Source: an uncultured Eubacterium sp. (GTDB lineage: Bacteria > Bacillota > Clostridia > Lachnospirales > Lachnospiraceae). From it: DNA of 64,000 nt. Shown piece after piece: positions 17,417-28,160 of the stretch. The stretch's first letter is position 1. Each line of letters begins with the position of its first letter. The position numbers and the translations under genes are program-made. The notes beneath the pieces were generated by a model, which worked only from the letters and a program-made list of their open reading frames with translations, was not told the DNA's origin and searched no databases. The stretch is taken from the NCBI GenBank assembly GCA_934351445.1, contig CAKRIZ010000005.1, positions 1-64,000 of the forward strand, written 5' to 3'.

Positions 17417-17884
17417 ATGTGGGATAAGGTCATTTTTGTATGCAAGAGCGGTACCTGCCGGGCACCAATGGCAGCTGCACTGCTCCGGGAGTGTAGTATG
17501 AAGCGCGAGATCGAGATTCTGGCACGTGGACTGGTGGTGCTGTTTCCCGAACCGCTCAATCAGAAGGTAGATGCGATACTGATCAGTAATGGGATCAATA
17601 TGGAAGGATATATGTCCGAACAGTTGGTCGCAGAGGATGTAGACGAACACACGCTGGTTCTCGTCATGGAGGAAAAATTCCTGCCGCAGGCAGCAGCGAT
17701 CCTCGGAGAGGACAAAATGTCACAGGTACATGTCCTGACAGCACTCGTAGGAGAGGAATTAGAGATCATGGACCCGTATGGTGCACCGCTGCCGTCCTAT
17801 GGACTGTGCTTTGAATCACTGTCCAAGACGGTGAGAAAGCTGGCAAACTGGCTGAATGAACAGGAGGAAACAGCACATGAGTGA
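17417..17884 (+). CDS. Low-molecular-weight phosphatase (tyrosine or arginine type)
   Basis: A 155-residue LMW phosphatase. The CX5R loop is VCKSGTCRAPMAAAL, and the general-acid Asp is in IMDPYGAPLPSY. The order next to sua5 matches Bacillus ywlC-ywlE, where YwlE removes phosphate from protein arginine; the Thr in the CX5R loop (CKSGTCR) fits that type. GGAGG lies 9 nt upstream. Its end overlaps the next gene by 8 nt. Confidence 0.88.
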   Translation: MWDKVIFVCKSGTCRAPMAAALLRECSMKREIEILARGLVVLFPEPLNQKVDAILISNGINMEGYMSEQLVAEDVDEHTLVLVMEEKFLPQAAAILGEDKMSQVHVLTALVGEELEIMDPYGAPLPSYGLCFESLSKTVRKLANWLNEQEETAHE

Positions 17885-18362
17885 CAAAAGAGACGATTAT
17901 ATCAGTTGGGATGAGTATTTTATGGGTGTCGCCATGCTCTCGGGCATGCGTTCCAAGGATCCGCATACACAGGTAGGCGCCTGTATTGTCAGTGAAGATC
18001 ATAAGATTTTGTCGATGGGTTATAATGGATTCCCAATTGGCTGTTCGGATGATGAATTTCCGTGGGTGAGAGAGGGAGATCCACTTGAAAACAAGTATTT
18101 TTATACGACGCACAGTGAGCTGAACGCGATCCTGAACTATCGCGGAGGCAGTCTCGAAGGGGCAAAGATGTATGTGACATTGTTCCCGTGTAACGAGTGT
18201 GCCAAGGCGATCATCCAGAGCGGGATCAAGACAGTTGTCTATGACAGTGATAAATATGAGCATACGCCTTCTGTCATCGCGTCCAAGCGCATGATGGATG
18301 CCGCCGGTATTCGTTATTATAAATATTCACGAACAAATCGTAATATTACTTTAAATGTATAG
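17877..18362 (+). CDS. Deoxycytidylate (dCMP) deaminase
   Basis: A 161-residue zinc deaminase. THSELNAIL supplies the His and catalytic Glu (HSE rather than HAE), and PCNECAKAI supplies the two Cys ligands. It converts dCMP to dUMP for thymidylate supply. AGGAGG is 9 nt before ATG 17877; the frame opens at 17856 without a ribosome site. The start overlaps the phosphatase stop, so the two are coupled. Equivalent to ComEB in Bacillus. Confidence 0.92.
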   Translation: MSDKRDDYISWDEYFMGVAMLSGMRSKDPHTQVGACIVSEDHKILSMGYNGFPIGCSDDEFPWVREGDPLENKYFYTTHSELNAILNYRGGSLEGAKMYVTLFPCNECAKAIIQSGIKTVVYDSDKYEHTPSVIASKRMMDAAGIRYYKYSRTNRNITLNV

Positions 18363-18389
18363 ACATATTTTCCAAAAAAATGCTATAAT
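18360..18389 (+). promoter_or_regulatory. Promoter of the atp operon
   Basis: TAGACA (18360-18365), an 18-bp spacer and TATAAT (18384-18389), 45 bp before the first atp gene and overlapping the dCMP deaminase stop codon. Confidence 0.65.
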
Positions 18390-18433
18390 GAGCAGTGCCA
18401 GTCGAGATGCACTGCAGATTTTGACAGGTAATC

Positions 18434-18715
18434 ATGAAAAGCAAAAACAATAACGAGGTATTCCAGTCCTTCGCCATGGTCATGCAGTTTGGCATCAATA
18501 TGATCGTCCCGATTGTAGCATGTACCCTGTTTGGTGCCTGGCTGGGTGAAAAAGTAAATATTTCATGGATGGCGCTTCCTTTTTTTATCATGGGTGCTTT
18601 GGCTGGTATGCGTAATGTATTTGTGTTTGCACGCAGAATCTACCAGCCCCAAAATAAAACGAAGGGACAACGCCAGGAAATAAGTAAAGAAATAAAAGAA
18701 CAAAAACGACAGTAA
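18434..18715 (+). CDS. AtpZ/AtpI-like membrane protein
   Basis: A 93-residue protein with two membrane helices (about 13-35 and 42-65) and a charged C-terminal tail ending EISKEIKEQKRQ. Small proteins of this type precede atpI/atpB and assist assembly or cation supply of the F1Fo ATP synthase. It begins the atp operon. Confidence 0.8.
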   Translation: MKSKNNNEVFQSFAMVMQFGINMIVPIVACTLFGAWLGEKVNISWMALPFFIMGALAGMRNVFVFARRIYQPQNKTKGQRQEISKEIKEQKRQ

Positions 18716-18729
18716 GAGCGGGGAATCAG

Positions 18730-19161
18730 ATGTTAAGAAGACTCAATAAAGCATTACCGGGTCTGGTTTTGGGAATAATCATATATGGAGTGCTGCTGCA
18801 GGCAGTAGGTATCTGGTTTGTGGATGACCGTCTGCATTATTCCACGGGATTGTGGATCGGTATCGGTTGTGCATTGTTTATGGCAGTACACATGGCAATA
18901 TCCATAGAGGATGCGGTCACGATCGGTACGGAGGACGGCGCGAAGAAGAAAACGGTCGCATCTGCGATGACGCGTTATCTGGTGGTACTGGCAGTACTGG
19001 TCGCTACCTTTTATTTTCGGTTAGGCATGATTCTTCCGGCATTCTTCGGAGTGTTTGGATTGAAAATATCTGCATATCTGCAGCCGGTATTCGATCGGCT
19101 GACAGGGAAAAAAGATCATTATGACAACACGTCAGGGATTGACGAAGATCATATGATGTAA
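18730..19161 (+). CDS. atpI: ATP synthase subunit I-like protein
   Basis: A 143-residue protein with about four membrane helices (10-30, 38-58, 80-100, 103-120) and a cytoplasmic acidic tail. Position between the AtpZ-like gene and atpB, and the helix pattern, fit AtpI, which helps assemble the c ring. Sequence conservation in this family is low, so the call depends mainly on context. Confidence 0.75.
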   Translation: MLRRLNKALPGLVLGIIIYGVLLQAVGIWFVDDRLHYSTGLWIGIGCALFMAVHMAISIEDAVTIGTEDGAKKKTVASAMTRYLVVLAVLVATFYFRLGMILPAFFGVFGLKISAYLQPVFDRLTGKKDHYDNTSGIDEDHMM

Positions 19162-19218
19162 AAGAGAAATCGCAGCTTATACAGGCATAGGGATGGCTGC
19201 AGAAAAGGAGGTGAAAGC

Positions 19219-19944
19219 TTGGAGTATGGTATTTTAATGGCCGCCGATACAGAAGTGGACTTTATGATTCATGGATTGTTTTCCTATGAATTATTTGGAC
19301 AGACACTCTGGATCACGACCTCTCATGTGTGTATCCTGATCGTCATGCTGCTGTTGCTGACGTTTGCGATCATCGCAAACCGCAAGATCAAGCATGCAAC
19401 GGAAGTCCCCGATACGTTCCAGTGTGTGATCGAACTGATCGTGGAGAAGCTGGATGGCATGGTAGAGAATGCGATGGGGCATAACGCGAAATATTTTGCA
19501 AACTATATCGGAACGATCTTCTGTTTTATTTTGCTGAGTAATATTTCCGGTTTGCTCGGACTGCGGCCGCCCACGGCAGATTATGGTACGACCCTGGCTC
19601 TGGCATTGATTACCTTTGGTATTATCACATTCCAGAAATTCAAACACCAGCATGTATCCGGTTTTTTGAAGGGTCTTTGTGATCCGTGGCCGATCTGGGC
19701 ACCGATCAACCTGATCGGTGATATCGCGGTACCGGTATCCTTGTCATTGCGTCTGTTTGCCAATATTTTATCAGGCGTGGTTATCGAGGCACTGGTATAC
19801 ACGCTCCTTGCCAAAGTGGCAATCATCTGGCCGGCAGCTTTGCATGTGTACTTTGATCTGTTCTCAGGAGCGATCCAGACATATGTATTCTGTATGTTGA
19901 CAATGACATACGTCAATCAGGCTATCGAAGATGGTGAGTACTAA
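19219..19944 (+). CDS. atpB: ATP synthase Fo subunit a
   Basis: A 241-residue subunit a. About five to six helices are visible. The key helix has SLSLRLFANILSGVVIE, including the essential Arg that faces the c ring. AAAGGAGGTGAAAGC precedes TTG 19219, so the start is TTG. It forms the ion half-channels of the enzyme. Confidence 0.95.
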   Translation: MEYGILMAADTEVDFMIHGLFSYELFGQTLWITTSHVCILIVMLLLLTFAIIANRKIKHATEVPDTFQCVIELIVEKLDGMVENAMGHNAKYFANYIGTIFCFILLSNISGLLGLRPPTADYGTTLALALITFGIITFQKFKHQHVSGFLKGLCDPWPIWAPINLIGDIAVPVSLSLRLFANILSGVVIEALVYTLLAKVAIIWPAALHVYFDLFSGAIQTYVFCMLTMTYVNQAIEDGEY

Positions 19945-19965
19945 CAAAGATTTTATTTTAATTAG

Positions 19966-20238
<273 letters not shown>

Positions 20239-20287
20239 AATGTAATGTATCAACATCAATAAAAAAAGGAGGTAACACTTCTCGGTT

Positions 20288-20790
20288 ATGGAAAGATTAT
20301 TTGATCTGGACATGCAGTTGGTACAAGATTCGGTATTGCTCGCGATTGCAATATTTTTCCTGTTTCTCGCACTGAGCTATCTGCTGTTTAATCCGGTTCG
20401 CCAGATGTTAGCAGACCGTAAACTCAAGATTCAGACAGAGTTAGACGATGCAGCGGCAGACAAGACGGATGCAGCAGCGTTAAAGGCTGAATATGAGGAG
20501 AAACTGAAAAATGTTGACAAGGAAGCAGAGGCGATTCTCTCAGAGGCAAGACAGAAAGCACTCCGCAACGAAGCGAAGATCGTGGAGGATGCGAAGGAAG
20601 AGGCTGCCCGCATTATTGCGCGTGCCAATGAGGAAGCACTGCTTGAGAAGAAACGTGTCGTTGACGAGATGAAGCAGGAGATGATCTCCGTAGCAGCAGC
20701 GATGGCAGCAAAGGTCATCACCGCAAATATCGATGTCAACATTCAGAACCAACTGGTCGATGAGACAATAAAGGAAATGGGTGATTCAAC

Positions 20791-20803
<13 letters not shown>
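20288..20803 (+). CDS. atpF: ATP synthase Fo subunit b
   Basis: A 171-residue subunit b with one N-terminal membrane helix (about 16-37) and a long charged coiled coil forming the stator stalk. AAAGGAGG is about 15 nt before ATG 20288, unusually far; no ATG, GTG or TTG lies in between in frame. It overlaps atpH by 13 nt. Confidence 0.95.
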
Positions 20804-22859
<2,056 letters not shown>

Positions 22860-22879
22860 AAATAAGGCGGTGATAAAAT

Positions 22880-23743
22880 ATGGCTTCGATGAGAGACATC
22901 AAGCGAAGAAAAAGCAGCATACAGAGTACGCAGCAAATCACAAAAGCCATGAAATTAGTTTCTACTGTAAAGTTGCAGAAGGCAAAACTTCACGCAGAGG
23001 CGACAGATCCGTATTTTAAGCATATGTACCAGACAGTGACATCGATTCTGGCGAAATCCGGCAATATTAACCATCCGTATCTGCAGAGCGGGGCATCAGA
23101 TAAGATCGCAGTGGTAGTCATTACCTCAAACCGCGGACTCGCAGGCGGATACAATGCGAACGTGACCAAGCTGATTACGAACAATCAGGAGCTTTTACCG
23201 AAAGATAAGGTAGAGGTCTACTGTATCGGAAGCAAGGGACGTGAGACACTCGACCGCTACGGCTACACGATCAAAGAGGATCACTCAGCGATCATGGAAG
23301 CACCCTCTTATGAGGATGCGGCGGCTGTGTGTGCGCGTGTGCTGGATGCGTTCACCAGAGGAGAGATCGGCGAGATCTATCTCGCGTACACACATTTTAA
23401 AAATACGGTTGTACATGTGCCGCAGCTGATGAAACTGCTCCCGGTAGAATTCTCCGATGAGGAGATCGCCGCAGCAGATGATAAGCTGATCATGAACTAT
23501 GAGCCGAATGTAGAGGAAGCTCTGGATCTGATCATTCCCAAATACGTCACCAGTATTTTCTATGGTGCGTTGGTGGAGGCACTTGCCAGTGAAAACGGAG
23601 CCAGAATGCAGGCAATGGATTCAGCGACAAGTAATGCGGAAGACATGATTAGTGATTTGTCTTTGAAATACAATCGTGCGCGTCAGGGCTCGATCACACA
23701 GGAGTTGACCGAGATCATCGCAGGCGCGGAAGCGATCAGTTAG
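22880..23743 (+). CDS. atpG: ATP synthase F1 subunit gamma
   Basis: A 287-residue gamma subunit, the central rotor shaft. The N-terminus (MASMRDIKRRKSSIQSTQQI) and the C-terminal helix (DLSLKYNRARQGSITQELTE) are typical and form the coiled coil inside F1. Confidence 0.96.
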   Translation: MASMRDIKRRKSSIQSTQQITKAMKLVSTVKLQKAKLHAEATDPYFKHMYQTVTSILAKSGNINHPYLQSGASDKIAVVVITSNRGLAGGYNANVTKLITNNQELLPKDKVEVYCIGSKGRETLDRYGYTIKEDHSAIMEAPSYEDAAAVCARVLDAFTRGEIGEIYLAYTHFKNTVVHVPQLMKLLPVEFSDEEIAAADDKLIMNYEPNVEEALDLIIPKYVTSIFYGALVEALASENGARMQAMDSATSNAEDMISDLSLKYNRARQGSITQELTEIIAGAEAIS

Positions 23744-23747
23744 TTAA

Positions 23748-25160
<1,413 letters not shown>

Positions 25161-25170
25161 GGGGTAGCGT

Positions 25171-25575
25171 ATGGCAGATGAAAGCAGAAATTTTCAGGTA
25201 GAGATCATCACACCAGAGCGTGTATTCTACACAGGTGAAGCGACGATGATCGAATTCACTACCGTAGAAGGTGATATCGGTGTGTATAAAAACCATATCC
25301 CGCTGACGACAGTCCTCGCACCAGGTATCGTGACGATCACCGAGGAGGATGGACAGAAGAAGGCAGCGGTACACTCCGGATTCGCGCAGATTCTCGGAGA
25401 CAAGGTGACACTGCTCGCAGAGATCGCCGAGTGGCCCGATGAGATCGACTGGGATCGTGCCGAGGCAGCCAGGCGGCGTGCTGAGGAGCGACTCGCAGCC
25501 AAGACAGAAAATCTGGATATGGCCAGAGCAGAGCTGGCACTGCGCAGAGCGCTGGTGCGTATCAGTCTGCGGTAA
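25171..25575 (+). CDS. atpC: ATP synthase F1 subunit epsilon
   Basis: A 134-residue epsilon subunit with the N-terminal beta sandwich (VEIITPERVFYTGEATMIEF, and GDIGVYKNHIPL) and a two-helix C-terminus (AEAARRRAEERLAAK) that can act as an inhibitory arm. Last gene of the operon. Confidence 0.95.
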   Translation: MADESRNFQVEIITPERVFYTGEATMIEFTTVEGDIGVYKNHIPLTTVLAPGIVTITEEDGQKKAAVHSGFAQILGDKVTLLAEIAEWPDEIDWDRAEAARRRAEERLAAKTENLDMARAELALRRALVRISLR

Positions 25576-25594
25576 AACAAAATATTGGAAGTAC

Positions 25595-25628
25595 AAAAGC
25601 TGTTCTCCGGGAGGAGGGCAGCTTTTTT
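25595..25628 (+). terminator. Terminator of the atp operon
   Basis: AAAAGCTG and CAGCTTTT pair, with an inner CTCC/GGAG stem, then a T run. The AT-rich gap after it (25629-25817) shows no further gene. Confidence 0.8.
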
Positions 25629-25817
25629 GCAGTCGGGAATTCTTATCGCACAAAATTCCTATCAAACAAATGCGCTACAGGAATGAGAGTCTTTTTTATT
25701 GCACAGATTGCAAGCTGATGATAAAATAGAAATAGATAATATATGAACTATTTATGCATAAAAATATAGTTTTTGGATAAAATATGAGCTATATAAATCT
25801 ATGAGACAGGAGATGCT

Positions 25818-26096
25818 ATGACAGGATTGGTTTGGGAAACGGCAGAGGAACTGGATCAGAAGCTGGCAGGCCGTGTGCGGAATATCAGAAAACGTCGTTC
25901 GATCTCACAGAAAAAGCTGGCAGATATGAGCGGGGTGAGCTATGGTTCGATCAAGCGCTTTGAGACGACAGGGCAGATATCGCTGCTGTCGTTGACAAAA
26001 ATAGCGATCGCACTGGACATTGCGGATGATTTGCGGTCGATTTTTACACAGATACCATATCGAACGATCGAGGAGGTCATCAATGAGGGGAAATAA
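25818..26096 (+). CDS. XRE-family regulator, HipB-like antitoxin
   Basis: A 92-residue protein. Residues 16-78 are a helix-turn-helix: NIRKRRSISQKKLADMSGVS and YGSIKRFETTGQISLLSLT. The length and the overlap with a following HipA remnant mark it as a HipB-type antitoxin and autorepressor. With the toxin broken, it is a solitary regulator. Confidence 0.85.
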   Translation: MTGLVWETAEELDQKLAGRVRNIRKRRSISQKKLADMSGVSYGSIKRFETTGQISLLSLTKIAIALDIADDLRSIFTQIPYRTIEEVINEGK

Positions 26097-26341
26097 GCTG
26101 CAGGTGTTTGTTCCCCCAAAGAGCATTTTGGAGTCTTGCACCGGCATATGATCTGACCTACAGCGATACCTATTACGGAGAGCATACGACATCGGTAGAT
26201 GGAAACGGAAAAAATCCCGGCAAAAAAGAACTGATAGCGGTAGGTGTGGCAGCCGGAATATCGAAGGTTACGTGCAGGAAAATCGCAGATGATATCAGGG
26301 ATTGTGTGGAGGAGATGCTGGGGGAATATTTGCAGGGTTAA
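26083..26341 (+). pseudogene. HipA kinase toxin remnant
   Basis: AGGAGG precedes ATG 26083, and the first codons (MRGNKLQVFV) fit a HipA start overlapping the XRE gene. After about ten codons the frame runs to an early stop. In another frame, from about 26105, the C-terminal HipA sequence appears: FWSLAPAYDLTYS, GEHTTSVDGNGKNP, then the last helix, to 26341. About 250 residues, including the kinase core, are missing. An internal deletion with a frame change explains it. Confidence 0.8.
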
Positions 26342-26347
26342 AATATA

Positions 26348-26376
26348 TGTACAAATTTGAATGATGAGGGTATACT
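26348..26376 (+). promoter_or_regulatory. Promoter of the PIN toxin-antitoxin pair
   Basis: TGTACA (26348-26353), a 17-bp spacer and TATACT (26371-26376), 47 bp before the antitoxin start. Confidence 0.55.
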
Positions 26377-26423
26377 ATATAAAAATGGTTCATAATTTGA
26401 TAGTTAAGAAGGGAGGTATATTT

Positions 26424-26663
26424 ATGGCACCTGCAGCAATCAAATTGACAGATATGTTGGATAATCTGGAAGAAGAAGATTATAATGTCGCAATTACTTT
26501 TATACAATATTTATCAGAAACCAGAAAAAAGAAAAATGTAGAAGAAAACAAAGCCATTTTAAAAGAGATACAGAATATTTTTTCTGATGATTCCGGTTGG
26601 GATAGCGAAGAAAGTATGATTGCAGATATGGCAGCGTTTAGGAAGGATCGGATGCAAAGATGA
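26424..26663 (+). CDS. Probable antitoxin of a PIN toxin
   Basis: A 79-residue acidic, helical protein, MAPAAIKLTDMLDNLEEEDY onward, with a C-terminus (SEESMIADMAAFRKDRMQR) typical of antitoxins that wrap the toxin. The frame opens at 26361, but GGGAGG is 7 nt before ATG 26424. It overlaps the toxin gene by 4 nt (ATGA). The DNA-binding family is not recognised. Confidence 0.75.
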   Translation: MAPAAIKLTDMLDNLEEEDYNVAITFIQYLSETRKKKNVEENKAILKEIQNIFSDDSGWDSEESMIADMAAFRKDRMQR

Positions 26664-27058
26664 AGATAATGCTTGATACCAATGTTTTGATATCTGCATT
26701 TGTATTTGGTGGTCAAACAGGAGCTTTGCTTGAGCGGCTGTGGGAGAGGAATGAACAATTATATGTTTCTGAGTATATAGATCAGGAATTTAAAGAAAAA
26801 CTGGAAATAAAATGGCCTTCAAAAGCAAGGAGAATTTATGAATTATATCACAAATTAAATATCATTTTTTGTGAAAGTACAAATGATGTGTTGGGAGAAT
26901 TGAGAGATAAGAAGGATATTCCGGTGCTTAGTGATGCAATCTACCATAATGTGGATGTAATTTTGACGGGTGATAGAGATTTCTTAGAATCTGATATTGA
27001 GCACCCTTTAATTTTTTCGCCGGGTATGATGATCGAATATTTAAATGCAAGAGGGTAG
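26660..27058 (+). CDS. PIN-domain ribonuclease toxin
   Basis: A 132-residue PIN protein. The first acidic residue is in MLDTNVLISAFVFGG, and further acidic residues are in DAIYHNVDVILTGDRDFLES. These form the metal-dependent nuclease site. It belongs with the PIN-family toxins translated just after a small antitoxin. RNA target unknown. Confidence 0.88.
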   Translation: MKIMLDTNVLISAFVFGGQTGALLERLWERNEQLYVSEYIDQEFKEKLEIKWPSKARRIYELYHKLNIIFCESTNDVLGELRDKKDIPVLSDAIYHNVDVILTGDRDFLESDIEHPLIFSPGMMIEYLNARG

Positions 27059-27254
27059 AGACTACCGAAGGCTTTATAATCTTATTATTATCTCCAGTAA
27101 CAGAGTGTCTAATACATGAATATCTCGTTCCAAGTTATGTCGTGTAGTATAGCGGAGGAAATTTGATTTGTAAACTGAAAAATTTGCGCATTTTTTGTAA
27201 ACGACTGAAAATGAGGTGTTATGAAAAGTGCCGTAAAGCCAGAAAAATAGAGAA

Positions 27255-27298
27255 CCCCCATGTGTTGAACACAGTGTTCAATACATGGGGGAAATTTT
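27255..27298. terminator. Large palindrome and terminator
   Basis: Arms 27255-27272 and 27274-27291 pair over 18 bp with one mismatch around a single A, then GAAATTTTTTT. The core TGTTCAATACA recurs in a palindrome at 39544-39578 on the other side of the surface-protein region. The 269-bp gap 27059-27327 holds nothing else I can support. Confidence 0.75.
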
Positions 27299-27327
27299 TT
27301 TGAAGATATGAAAACAAAACTGAAAAT

Positions 27328-28056
27328 TTACAAATTCATCCAGTTGTGAGTCTCTTTGAACGATGACCCGGCATGATATTTCATCTGCTCTGTTTTTTTT
27401 AGTATAGATAAGCATTTTGAGATTTTTGATGCAGAAATTTTCTGACTGCGATCTTGCATCATGCGTTCCATTTCCAGAGAATCAATTTTGACAACTAAAT
27501 TTCCATACAGTTCGGTAGGAACATTTAGCTGCTGTGTGCTGTTCTCTTCCTGTGAATAAACGTAGACATAGCAGGTGTGTTTCCGGCTATTCTGATCGTT
27601 ATAGGAACATTGAAAGTACGAAAATTCTGTCCCATTCATAAAATTACCAGATCGGAAATCACTGAATGACACATCTTTGCCAATTAGCAGTTGCATAGTG
27701 TTTTTGCCATAGGCGGCGCGTTCTATATGACGGTCAAAAGCGACCACTTTTACTTTACAACTTAGTTTTTGGCTCTTAACTTTGGCATATATTTTTGCAG
27801 TGCCGGAAGCATTTGCAGTTACCAAACCGCTTTTAGATACTTTTGCAATTGCAGGATTAGAAGATGACCATTTTACTTTTTTCGAGTGAGACACCTTTAA
27901 CTGGCAGGTGTGGTAGGTACTCAGAGTTATAGAAGATTGATTTAGTTTTGGTGTTGCGGCATAGGATGAAGCCGGTGAGAAAAACATTATGCAGACCATT
28001 ATAATGAAAAATATGCTGATGAACGGCTGTATTCTTTTTGATGTACGATTTTTCAT
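27328..28056 (-). CDS. Secreted protein with Ig-like (Big2) domain
   Basis: A 242-residue exported protein. The signal peptide spans about residues 1-34 (PFISIFFIIMVCIMFFS, SYAA). An Ig-like group 2 domain follows (LNQSSITLSTYHTCQL, SNPAIAKVSKSGLVTANAS, GTAKIYAKV). The C-terminal 130 residues are not recognised. The frame opens at 28116, but that lies inside the terminator of the next gene; GGAG lies 10 nt before ATG 28056. Confidence 0.75.
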   Translation of the reverse strand: MKNRTSKRIQPFISIFFIIMVCIMFFSPASSYAATPKLNQSSITLSTYHTCQLKVSHSKKVKWSSSNPAIAKVSKSGLVTANASGTAKIYAKVKSQKLSCKVKVVAFDRHIERAAYGKNTMQLLIGKDVSFSDFRSGNFMNGTEFSYFQCSYNDQNSRKHTCYVYVYSQEENSTQQLNVPTELYGNLVVKIDSLEMERMMQDRSQKISASKISKCLSILKKTEQMKYHAGSSFKETHNWMNL

Positions 28057-28093
28057 AGTTAATTTTCTCCAAATAATATTGATGTATTGTGAT

Positions 28094-28124
28094 AAAAAGC
28101 CCCATGGATGAACCATGGGGCTTT
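28094..28124 (-). terminator. Terminator of surface cassette A
   Basis: On the minus strand AAAGCCCCATGG and CCATGGGGCTTTTT form a 12-bp stem followed by a T run, 37 bp after the cassette stop codon. Confidence 0.85.
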
Positions 28125-28160
28125 GAACAGTAGCATATAAAATACACTACATAAGTAAAT

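Noticed and set aside
28094..28124. Possible small CRISPR-like or repeat unit
   Set aside because: A single hairpin with a T run, positioned as an ordinary terminator; no CRISPR array was seen anywhere in the window.
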